Shown in pieces: positions 9,145-16,919 of a stretch of DNA of 64,000 bases. Each line of letters starts with the position of its first letter. Position 1 is the stretch's first letter. A program made the position numbers and the translations under genes. The DNA comes from an uncultured Bacteroidia bacterium (GTDB lineage: Bacteria > Bacteroidota > Bacteroidia > Bacteroidales > UBA932), in assembly GCA_902762435.1 (NCBI GenBank), contig CACWOH010000005.1, forward strand, positions 51,873 through 115,872, given 5' to 3'. The notes below the pieces were generated by a model. The model saw nothing but the letters and a program-made list of their open reading frames with translations, was not told where the DNA came from and ran no database searches.

Positions 9145-9698
9145 TCCAGTGCCCCGAATGCAGAAGCATGATTCCCGACGACAGCGCCTTCTGCGACCAG
9201 TGCGGGAAAGAATTGAAATGGTGCCCGACCTGCAAGCGGCCCAAGCGCGGCACGGAGTGTCCCGTCTGCGGCAGCGACTTGATTCCCGGGCGGAAATACC
9301 TGGCCGGGGGGGCCACCGTGGAGCAGAAGCCTGCTGCGGCGTCGTCCACCATCCAGGAGAAGCCGGCCCCGGAGACGCCCGCCGGCCCCAGGTCCCAGGC
9401 GACGGCGGTCCAGGCATCCGGCGGACCGACCCGTCTGGTCGGGAACGGCTGGTCGCTCCTGCTCCAACCCGGCGGCTTCGGCCGGCGGGGCGGCATCTGG
9501 CCGGAACTGGCCAGCTGCCAGTATGTATCCGGCAGCCACGGAGCAATCAGCCGCGGCTCGGATGGCTGGATCCTTGTCGACATCGGCTCTACCAACGGCA
9601 CTTTCGTGAACGGTCAGCGCCTGGAATCCGGCCGAGGATTTCCTCTGAAGAAAGGAGACCGTGTCCGCATTGCAACCCTTGATTTCACTGTAGAATGA
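9141..9698 (+). CDS. FHA-domain protein with N-terminal zinc ribbon
   Basis: A 185-residue soluble protein. The N-terminus has four CxxC-type knuckles (CPEC, CDQC, CPTC, CPVC), making two zinc ribbons. A Pro/Ala-rich linker runs from about 55 to 95. The C-terminal half is an FHA domain with the hallmark SGSHGAI and DIGSTNGTFVNG motifs, which read phospho-threonine. The domain ends at the stop codon with no other module. Start and stop codons overlap both neighbours by 4 nt (ATGA), implying coupled translation with the AAA+ and phosphatase genes. It probably recruits phosphorylated partners, with the kinase's threonine repeat the obvious candidate. Confidence 0.93.
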   Translation: MIQCPECRSMIPDDSAFCDQCGKELKWCPTCKRPKRGTECPVCGSDLIPGRKYLAGGATVEQKPAAASSTIQEKPAPETPAGPRSQATAVQASGGPTRLVGNGWSLLLQPGGFGRRGGIWPELASCQYVSGSHGAISRGSDGWILVDIGSTNGTFVNGQRLESGRGFPLKKGDRVRIATLDFTVE

Positions 9699-10429
9699 AA
9701 CTCGATATCCAGGCCATCTGCCACAAAGGTCTTGTGCGGGATAACAACGAGGATGCGCTGTCCGTCGGCGGCGTGATCCTGCGCGATGACGCCACCAACC
9801 TGGTGGTCACCATATCTCCCGAAGGCTTCTTCTACCTGCTGGTCGCCGATGGCATGGGCGGCCATGAGCACGGGGAAGTGGCCAGCCGCTTCGCCCTGGA
9901 GGAGATGGAAGAGCAACTGTCGCTGCACCAGATCCAGCCGGACAGTTTCGAAGACGATGCACGCGAAGCGGCGCACTACATCGCCGTGAAGCTCAACCGT
10001 ACCGCCGCCGATCAGGGCCAGGCGCTTCCGATGGGCTGCACGCTCACGGGCGTGGTCTGGCACTACGGCCGAACCTGGCTGCTGAACGCGGGCGACAGCC
10101 GGACCTACCGCTTCCGGGGCGGCATGCTCCGCCAGCTGACGACCGACGAAACGGAGCGCGGCTACACCGGTGATCCGACGGCGAGCAAACTGCTGCTGAA
10201 TTGCTTGGGCGGTGGCACTGAAGGCCACCTGGCCGTAAACTCCCTGGACGGGAAACTGCTCGAAGGAGACGTGCTGCTGGTCTGCTCCGACGGACTCTGC
10301 GACATGGTTCCGGACGAGACGATCGAAACGGCGCTTGCGGACGGGGCCGGTGCGGAGGATCTTCTCCGGATGGCCTGCGATGCGGGCGGTGTCGACAACA
10401 TCTCCATTATCTTGGCCAAGATTCTGTAA
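9695..10429 (+). CDS. PP2C-family Ser/Thr phosphatase
   Basis: A 244-residue cytosolic PPM/PP2C phosphatase of the short bacterial PrpC/Stp type. Metal-ligand motifs are all present: VRDNNEDAL near residue 15, VADGMGGHEHGE near 50, LLVCSDGLCDMV near 198 and GVDNISIIL at the C-terminus. It would remove phosphate from Ser/Thr residues placed by the kinase encoded 4 kb upstream. The kinase, FHA reader and PP2C eraser together form a closed reversible circuit, as in type VI secretion threonine-phosphorylation control and in Ter-linked kinase-phosphatase modules. The start overlaps the FHA stop by 4 nt. Confidence 0.94.
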   Translation: MKLDIQAICHKGLVRDNNEDALSVGGVILRDDATNLVVTISPEGFFYLLVADGMGGHEHGEVASRFALEEMEEQLSLHQIQPDSFEDDAREAAHYIAVKLNRTAADQGQALPMGCTLTGVVWHYGRTWLLNAGDSRTYRFRGGMLRQLTTDETERGYTGDPTASKLLLNCLGGGTEGHLAVNSLDGKLLEGDVLLVCSDGLCDMVPDETIETALADGAGAEDLLRMACDAGGVDNISIILAKIL

Positions 10430-10432
10430 ACG

Positions 10433-13400
10433 ATGAGTACATCAAGTCCCTCTGGCTGGCGCCGATACAACATTTTCATTTCGTCCACGTTCAAGGACAT
10501 GGACTTCGAGCGGGACATCATCAAGTTCCGCATCATCCCGGCCCTGAACCGTCGTTTCCGCGACCGGCGGGTCGAGCTCCAGGCCATCGATCTCCGCTTG
10601 GGCGTGAACACCTCGGACATGTCCGAGGCGGAGAGCGAGCGCAAGGTGCTTTCCGTGTGCACCTCCTGTATCGACAGCGCGCGCCCTTTCTTCATCGGAC
10701 TGATCGGAAAACGCTACGGCTGGATCCCGCCCATGGAGCGCTGGCAGGAGTTTACCGCCAAACTCTCGGACGAGGAGCAGGCGCTGCTGGCCGGTACGGC
10801 TGGGTGCAGCGTGACGGAGATGGAAATCGTCTACGGCGCCCTCTCGCAAGAGAGTTTCGATACATCCCACGTCCTGTTCTACCTGCGTGATGACAGTTCC
10901 TACGAGGGACTGCCGGAAGATTTGCTGCCGGCCTTCTGCGACAGCGATCCGGAACTCCTCCGGAAACTGGATGCGCTCAAGGACAAGGTCCGCCGGCTCT
11001 TCGGTGCGTTGGGTGGAGAGGACGACCGCTGCACGCCGTATCGACTGGCCTGGCGCGACGGCCACTTCGAGGGGGAAGACTTCGAACGGATCGTGACGGA
11101 GCAGCTGGCCCGGCAGATTGAGCAGGAGACTGCCCGGGAAGAGGAAGCCGGCGCTGCAAGCTGGTGGGCCCAGGAGAAGGAACTCGAAGAATCCACGCTG
11201 CAGCGCCTGCTGCCCGGCTCGGTGGAAACCTATCTGGCCCCGGACCCGGACGAGAAAAAACGTAAACAAGAGGAGGATCCGTCCGACCGGGTGGTCTGGT
11301 ATGTGCCGGGCATGGGCGCCAGCACATACATGGCACAGGAATATGCCAGCTGGGACGAAGATGCGGATGTGGTGCGGCTGCTGGCCGTGTTCGGCCTGTC
11401 GGAATACAGCAATGCCATGCGTCCGGTACTGGCTCGCTGGATCCATGAGCTCGCGCTGGTCACGGGCCGGGAGGAGATCCCGGACGACGACCAGTTGCTG
11501 GGCAAATTGCCTGAGACGGAGTTGAATGCCCTGTTCGCTTCGCTCGTACAGGAAGTTCGCGACGCAGACAAATATATCTACATTTTCCTCGACGACGTCG
11601 AGGCCCTCGAGACAACGGCAGCCAAGGACCTGTACATGCCCTGGCTGGACCGGGTGGCGGATCAGGTGAACATCCTGGTGAACCTGCAGGATGAGAGCGA
11701 GGCCCGCACGAAATTCCTCTCGGCGCACGCATACCCGGCCCGGTTGATGGTGCCCGGCATCGTGGATTCGGAGGATGCGGAAGCGCTGATTTCCCGCTAT
11801 GAGAAGACGTATTTCCTGGAATTGCCCGCGGCTGTCCGGAAGGCCATGCTGGATATGGCGGACGATGACAAAGATTGCTTGTTGCCGATCAAGGTACACA
11901 ACGTCTTCCGTCTTTTCGAATCCCTCACCCAGGAGGATTTCAAGCGGATCCGCGCCAGCGAGGGCAGCCAGATTGACGCCATCAACGGCTATCTCGAAGA
12001 GATCTGGGGTGAGATGCCGGATACCCCTTACGACCTGATGACCCATATGGTCAACAATATTCTCTACAACCTCGGGCTGGGGGAGCAGATGCGCCAGGCT
12101 TTCTGGTACATTGCTGCAGCCCCGGGAGGTCTCCGGGAGAGCGATATCGCCCATTTTGCCGGGGAGGACTGGGATGTGGTCCAGTTCTACCGGGCGATGA
12201 ATTTCCTGCAGGATTTCTTCTACGAGGACCGGACCCGCCATCTATGGCGCGCAAAATTCATCACGCAGGCTGAAGACGGCCTGCAGAAGCGCCAGAAGGA
12301 GATTTCGTCCTATCTGCTGACGCTGGATTCCGCAGACTCCCTGCGGGAGACGATGGGACTGTATTACGCGCTCAAGAGCGGCGACCCCTCGCATTATGCT
12401 CCCTACCTGATGGAAGGCGACTACGCCCACGGACCGAAGATGAAGGAGCTGGTCCGTATCCACGGCCCGCAGATCCGCCAGCTGTACCGGGAAGGCTGGC
12501 TCGGCAGCCGTGAATTTGAGAAGTACTGCAAGGCCCTGGATGCTCCGCAGCGCCTGCAGTTGATGATGGTCGCCCTCACTGCGCTTGCCGACCTGCAGGA
12601 GGAAAGGATGGCGTTGGGCGACCGGATGGCGACGTGGCTGGACGACATCGACGTGGCCGGGCTGTCGGCGCCGGACGCCTTTTCCTATGCCGGCCTTGTC
12701 GGCCACAGGCCGAAATCCATTCCGTATCTGGAGCGGGGGCTCCAGGCGGCCCGGCTTTGTGTCGGATTGGATTATCCGGATTCGCAGCACTTGTTCTCCG
12801 GTATCGCCGGCCTGCTGGTTATGGCTTACCGTAAAATGGGCCTGAAAGCCAAGGCCGCCGCGCTTGCGGAGGAAGTGGCCGGGCTGACTGCCCTGAGCGC
12901 GAAGGACCGCTTTACTGCCCTGCAGCCCCTGCTGATGAAGGCGTACGGGCGTGGACTGTTTGTCTCAAGGAAACAAACCGCAGCTGCGCTTGACCAGTTC
13001 CTGACGGAGTACTACGCCATCGTGGATTCGCTGGAGCTCAACGATGAGAATTTCACCGCCCGTTTCTGGTCCGGGGGCCAGATGAATCTCGCCTTCCAGG
13101 TGATTCTCGGAATGAAGGATTATGACCGGCTCCTGGAGGAGCTTGTCCGCTTCCTGCCTTCTATGCAGCTTTTTTGCTGTGCGCCCAACTTCTTCAGCAA
13201 CTCGAAGGCACTGGAGATGTATGTGCAATACCATTCTTTTTTCGTGGGTGTAGAAATGTCCCTGGAGGATCGGGACGACGAGGCCGTCCGACGTATCGGT
13301 ATGCTCGGCCAACTCGCTATGTTTGAAGCCGGGGAGCGCCTCAAGGAAATAGACCCGGACAACGTGTTTATCAAGACCTGCCGCTCTTCCTTCGCTTCCT

Positions 13401-13516
13401 CACGGGACGTCATCTCCGCGCTCCGGGAACAATTGGGCGTGGAGGACGTGGAACTCAAGGACTTGGACGAATTAATCAAAGAACAATACGAATCCTATGT
13501 TTCGACGCATAATTGA
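10433..13516 (+). CDS. DUF4062 domain protein with degenerate STAND-like NTPase
   Basis: A 1027-residue protein. Residues 8-115 are a DUF4062 domain (YNIFISSTFKDMDFERD, then GLIGKRYGW), the N-terminal domain also seen in NPHP3-type proteins. From about residue 285 there is an NTPase-like region. The P-loop position reads PGMGASTY, lacking the GK[ST] signature, while a Walker B-like IFLDDVEAL remains near 383. From about 560 to the end the sequence is helical and looks TPR-like. Large DUF4062-NTPase-repeat proteins are candidate sensors or scaffolds; loss of the lysine argues against ordinary ATP hydrolysis. The 3' end overlaps the next gene by 20 nt. The STAND assignment is inferred. Confidence 0.82.
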   Translation: MSTSSPSGWRRYNIFISSTFKDMDFERDIIKFRIIPALNRRFRDRRVELQAIDLRLGVNTSDMSEAESERKVLSVCTSCIDSARPFFIGLIGKRYGWIPPMERWQEFTAKLSDEEQALLAGTAGCSVTEMEIVYGALSQESFDTSHVLFYLRDDSSYEGLPEDLLPAFCDSDPELLRKLDALKDKVRRLFGALGGEDDRCTPYRLAWRDGHFEGEDFERIVTEQLARQIEQETAREEEAGAASWWAQEKELEESTLQRLLPGSVETYLAPDPDEKKRKQEEDPSDRVVWYVPGMGASTYMAQEYASWDEDADVVRLLAVFGLSEYSNAMRPVLARWIHELALVTGREEIPDDDQLLGKLPETELNALFASLVQEVRDADKYIYIFLDDVEALETTAAKDLYMPWLDRVADQVNILVNLQDESEARTKFLSAHAYPARLMVPGIVDSEDAEALISRYEKTYFLELPAAVRKAMLDMADDDKDCLLPIKVHNVFRLFESLTQEDFKRIRASEGSQIDAINGYLEEIWGEMPDTPYDLMTHMVNNILYNLGLGEQMRQAFWYIAAAPGGLRESDIAHFAGEDWDVVQFYRAMNFLQDFFYEDRTRHLWRAKFITQAEDGLQKRQKEISSYLLTLDSADSLRETMGLYYALKSGDPSHYAPYLMEGDYAHGPKMKELVRIHGPQIRQLYREGWLGSREFEKYCKALDAPQRLQLMMVALTALADLQEERMALGDRMATWLDDIDVAGLSAPDAFSYAGLVGHRPKSIPYLERGLQAARLCVGLDYPDSQHLFSGIAGLLVMAYRKMGLKAKAAALAEEVAGLTALSAKDRFTALQPLLMKAYGRGLFVSRKQTAAALDQFLTEYYAIVDSLELNDENFTARFWSGGQMNLAFQVILGMKDYDRLLEELVRFLPSMQLFCCAPNFFSNSKALEMYVQYHSFFVGVEMSLEDRDDEAVRRIGMLGQLAMFEAGERLKEIDPDNVFIKTCRSSFASSRDVISALREQLGVEDVELKDLDELIKEQYESYVSTHN

Positions 13517-15335
13517 CCGCCTGCTCTCCGTCGGGGAGGGAAAGCAGCTGGCCTGGCTGGTGGGCATCGTGCTGGTGCTGTATGGCATCTTCTGTCTCGT
13601 TGGCCGGATCTGGGGGCTGGACTGGACCGATATCCTTACCCTTTATCTTGATCCGGGCAATTTCCCGATCGACCACCAGGCGAACGACATCTTCAGCTTG
13701 ATCGTCACGCTGAGCGGCATCCTGATCCTGAGCGCCCTGATGATTTCGGTGTTCTCTAATGTGTTTTCGAACATAGCCGAGGCTTACCGCAAGGGCGAAC
13801 GGCGCTACCGCTTCCGGGACCATGTGCTGATCTTGGGTGGCGGCCATCCGCTTGCCGACATGCTGAGGGCCTTGCAGAAGCATCCCGATTTCGCCGGCAA
13901 GGACATTCTGGTCATGACTTCTTCTGACGTGGAGGCCCTCCGGGCCACGATGGAGACGGCCCTTGACGATGCCGCCTTCTGCCGCCGGATCACCTGGTAC
14001 CGGGGCAAGCGGGACAACCGGGAAGACCTCCTCGGCGCCCGGGCGTCCCTGGCACGCTGCATTTATCTGATCGGGGAGGACGATGAAGCGGCGCATGACT
14101 CGCTGAATGTCGGGGCCATGGACCTTCTCCGGGACATCTGCGGCGGGGAGGGCTCGGCCATCCCGTGCTACATCACCCTGGAGATGCGCTCCAGCCAGGA
14201 TGTGTTCCAGTATCTTCCGAAGGAGGGAGAATCCCGCCTGCGCGTCGAGATCGTCAATACCAGTGATTACTTGGCGGAGCAGCTCCTCGTGGATACGCCT
14301 TTCCTGCCGGTTCCCGGCGCAGGGCAGCACCTGCACATCGTGATTGCGGGCAGCGGCCGGACGGCCCGGTCGTTTGCCGCCGTGGCGGCGCAGGTCTGCC
14401 ATTTCCCGGATTTCGCGCAGAGCGGGTGCAGGACGCTGATCTCATTTATTGACAGTGACATCCGAAAGGAGATGGATGATTTCGTGGCGAACCGCCAGGG
14501 CCTGTTTGACCTCTCGCACTATGCCTATGTGTCCCCGGCGGGGCGCGAAGACCATGCGCCGAAGGAGGCCTTCGGCGATTTCCTGGACCTCGAATGGGAG
14601 TTCATTGACAGCCATCTCTCCTCGCCTTTTGTCCGGGAACAACTGGAGACCTGGGCCGCTGACCCGGCGCAGAAGCTCGTGGTGGCAATCTGCCCCGAGG
14701 ACGCTGCGACGGCGCTATCCGCCGCCTTGCACCTGCCGAAGGCGGTTCTCAAGGCGGATATCCCCGTTGCGGTCTATCAGAAAGGCCATGCGGAATTGCT
14801 GGACAAGGCCGTCTCCACGGGCATGTTCGGGCAGATCCGCTGCTATGGCGAGGCGATGCCCGAGACCGATGCGCTGCTCCTGCGCCGCTCCGAGCGCGGC
14901 CAGCGGGTCAACTACCTCTATGATTTGGAATATGGCAACCCGCCCGCCGCCTCGGCTGCCGAGGCCTGGGCGGGCCTTTCCTTCGCCCACCAGCTTTCCA
15001 GCATCGCGAGCGCCAATTCCATCCCCATAAAGCTTCGTGCCTTTGGTCTGGAGGCGACGCGCAGCGCGGTCGATGCTCTGGATGCCGACACGCTGGAGGC
15101 GCTGTCGGAAGTGGAGCATCGCCGCTGGATGGTGTCCGTGCTGCTGATGGGCTACCGTGCGGCACCCAAACGCGAGCGGTCGGACCGAAGCCGATTCAAG
15201 GAGTTGAAAAACAAGGAGTTCATCCATCTGGACATCGCGCCCTATGATGAACTCGCCCACGAAGCCGACAAGGATCGGCTGATCGTTCAGAATATTCCGT
15301 ATATCATGAATGGAGAGGAGATTGTTCGCCTATGA
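13497..15335 (+). CDS. membrane RCK/TrkA-N-like protein with C-terminal RyR domain
   Basis: A 612-residue protein with two N-terminal hydrophobic spans (about 18-40 and 63-85) and two Rossmann folds of the TrkA-N/RCK type. The first begins HVLILGGGHPLAD near 108, the second HIVIAGSGRTARSF near 280. The last 75 residues match the RyR domain seen in bacterial proteins (EHRRWMVSVLLMGYRAA, then APYDELAHEADKDRL and a NIPYI end). The layout recalls CASTOR/POLLUX-like ion channels, but no TVGYG-type selectivity filter is visible between the spans, so it may be a nucleotide-sensing membrane protein rather than a potassium channel. Translationally coupled to both neighbours (20-nt and 4-nt overlaps). 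Confidence 0.85.
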   Translation: MFRRIIDRLLSVGEGKQLAWLVGIVLVLYGIFCLVGRIWGLDWTDILTLYLDPGNFPIDHQANDIFSLIVTLSGILILSALMISVFSNVFSNIAEAYRKGERRYRFRDHVLILGGGHPLADMLRALQKHPDFAGKDILVMTSSDVEALRATMETALDDAAFCRRITWYRGKRDNREDLLGARASLARCIYLIGEDDEAAHDSLNVGAMDLLRDICGGEGSAIPCYITLEMRSSQDVFQYLPKEGESRLRVEIVNTSDYLAEQLLVDTPFLPVPGAGQHLHIVIAGSGRTARSFAAVAAQVCHFPDFAQSGCRTLISFIDSDIRKEMDDFVANRQGLFDLSHYAYVSPAGREDHAPKEAFGDFLDLEWEFIDSHLSSPFVREQLETWAADPAQKLVVAICPEDAATALSAALHLPKAVLKADIPVAVYQKGHAELLDKAVSTGMFGQIRCYGEAMPETDALLLRRSERGQRVNYLYDLEYGNPPAASAAEAWAGLSFAHQLSSIASANSIPIKLRAFGLEATRSAVDALDADTLEALSEVEHRRWMVSVLLMGYRAAPKRERSDRSRFKELKNKEFIHLDIAPYDELAHEADKDRLIVQNIPYIMNGEEIVRL

Positions 15336-15961
15336 TCGCTATTAAAACGCAGCCCGCCGAAGGGGATCTCTTCGGCCAGAGCAAGTGGTGGGGCTTCCCG
15401 GACCTTCCGGAGGAGCTGGACTGGCCGTCCGTGCCGGTCAATGACGAGGGGGACGTGTACGACGACACGCTGACCTTCATCTGCCAGATCCGTTGCGAGG
15501 AGCTGGCGCCGTTCGATCCGGAAGGACTGCTGCCGCATACCGGCATGCTGTGGTTCTTCGCCTCGCTGGATTATTTCCTCGGCAACCTGGACGCCGTCTG
15601 CCCGGGGATGGGGGAGTGGGAGTACCCGTATTTCCGGGTGCTCTATTCGAACGACCTGGATTCGCTGCATGAGCACACGCTGCTCTACGATGACGGCACG
15701 CCTGCCGTCCTGCCGGCCGAAGCCATCCGTTTCTCGCGCGTGTCGCGCGACGAGGACAGCTATACGCGTTTGCTGGGGCAACCCTTCTTCGAGGAAGTGT
15801 CCGGCGAACTGCCCGGCCTGATCTCCCTGCTGCAGCTGGACGAAGACGACCGCTGGGGCCTGCGCTTCTTCGACAGCGGCATGCTCAATTTCATGATTTC
15901 ACCCGAAGATCTCGCCGCCCGCCGCTTCGGCGCCGTGCGCGCCTGGCTCCATTCCGCCTGA
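15332..15961 (+). CDS. DUF1963 (YwqG-like) protein
   Basis: A 209-residue soluble protein matching DUF1963: GQSKWWGFPDLPEELDWP near the N-terminus, ICQIRCEEL, a LISLLQLDEDD...WGLRFFDSGMLNFMISPEDLAARRF block near the C-terminus. The biochemical role of the family is unknown; it is common beside contact-dependent and polymorphic toxin genes and in signalling islands. The ATGA overlap with the RCK-RyR gene ties it to the same mRNA. It is the last gene of the cluster; the next reading frame is a remnant 58 nt downstream. Confidence 0.85.
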   Translation: MIAIKTQPAEGDLFGQSKWWGFPDLPEELDWPSVPVNDEGDVYDDTLTFICQIRCEELAPFDPEGLLPHTGMLWFFASLDYFLGNLDAVCPGMGEWEYPYFRVLYSNDLDSLHEHTLLYDDGTPAVLPAEAIRFSRVSRDEDSYTRLLGQPFFEEVSGELPGLISLLQLDEDDRWGLRFFDSGMLNFMISPEDLAARRFGAVRAWLHSA

Positions 15962-16019
15962 CACCAGGATTGAGCACGAATTCAAACTATATAAGATTCC
16001 TAAATGATAGCGGATACTG

Positions 16020-16373
16020 ATGTTGAAGAAACTAAGTGATTTTCTGAGTTCCAAAGCCAGCCTGTTTATCATTCTGACCGCGATGGCCATCGGCATCATC
16101 CTCGTCGGCTGCTGCCCGGGCGGGGTGTCGAGCAATATCATGTCTTTCCTCTGCAAAGGCGATGTGGCCTACTCCGTGGGCATGACCTGCGCCTCGACGC
16201 TGCTCGCGCCCGTGCTTACGCCGCTGCTGGTGCTCGCCCTGGCGGGAGAGCGGGTGGACGTCGACGCCTGGGGCATGTTCCGCCAGATCCTCATCGTGAC
16301 AATCATTCCCGTCGCCACCGGCGCCCTGGCCGGCGCCAGCGCCGCCAAATCCATGCTTGTGTCCTCTAAATAA
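16020..16373 (+). pseudogene. remnant of a bile acid:sodium symporter (BASS family) gene
   Basis: The 117-residue frame begins like a full-length symporter (LKKLSDFLSSKASLFIILTA), then jumps straight into the conserved middle (ILVGCCPGGVSSNIMSFLCKG, SVGMTCASTLLAPVLTPLL) and stops shortly after. Family members are about 310-330 residues, so about 80 residues are missing internally and the C-terminal third is gone. The junction is at about residue 22. The internal deletion keeps the frame open, so a small membrane peptide could still be made, but it could not form the ten-helix transporter. It sits between the signalling cluster and a DUF3237 gene with only 6 nt to the latter. Confidence 0.78.
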
Positions 16374-16379
16374 TCGATA

Positions 16380-16898
16380 ATGAAGAAGTTTGTATTTCTG
16401 TTTGCTGCACTTTTGTGTGGGACTTGCCTTCTTGCCCAGAATCCGGCCGATGAGTATCCGGTGGGGCCCGGCCTGGAATTCGTCGTCAAACTGAATGTGG
16501 ACTGTGCCGGTGCCTATACGGTGGGGGAGACCTCCAAGGGCACGCGGACGGTCATTCCCATCGTAGGCGGCACCTTCGAGGGGCCCGGGATGAAGGGTGA
16601 GGTCCTTTCCGGCGGAGCCGACTACCAGCTGAACGACCGCGAGCACGGCCGCACGGAGATCGAGGCGATCTATTCCATCAGGACCGATGACGGCGTGTAC
16701 ATCCACATCCGCAACTGCGGGCTCATCACGATGGGCCGGGGGGCCGACGGAACGCCGAGTTTCTATTTCCGCACGACCCCGAAGTTCGAGGCCCCGCGTG
16801 ACAGCAAGTATGCCTGGCTGAACGACGCAATCTTCGTCTGTATGCCGGGCCATGGCAAGCCCGGCGCAATCTGCCTGGACGTCTGGAAGGTGCTCTGA
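16380..16898 (+). CDS. secreted DUF3237 family protein
   Basis: A 172-residue protein with a signal peptide (MKKFVFLFAALLCGTCLLAQ, cleavage after LLAQ likely), so periplasmic or secreted. The mature part matches DUF3237, a small beta-barrel family: VIPIVGGTFEGPGMKGEVLSGGADYQL, then AIYSIRTDDGVYIHIRNCG. No enzymatic role is established for the family. Upstream is the BASS remnant with 6 nt spacing; a lipoprotein gene follows 21 nt downstream in the same direction, so the two may be co-transcribed. Confidence 0.85.
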   Translation: MKKFVFLFAALLCGTCLLAQNPADEYPVGPGLEFVVKLNVDCAGAYTVGETSKGTRTVIPIVGGTFEGPGMKGEVLSGGADYQLNDREHGRTEIEAIYSIRTDDGVYIHIRNCGLITMGRGADGTPSFYFRTTPKFEAPRDSKYAWLNDAIFVCMPGHGKPGAICLDVWKVL

Positions 16899-16919
16899 TA
16901 CAAAGATTTCCGCCTCGTG

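Noticed and set aside
3-15961. Type VI or type VII secretion locus
   Set aside because: Kinase, FHA and PP2C recall T6SS control and the AAA+ protein recalls EccA, but no sheath, membrane-complex, VgrG, EccB/C/D or WXG100 gene is visible; only the missing upstream part could change this.
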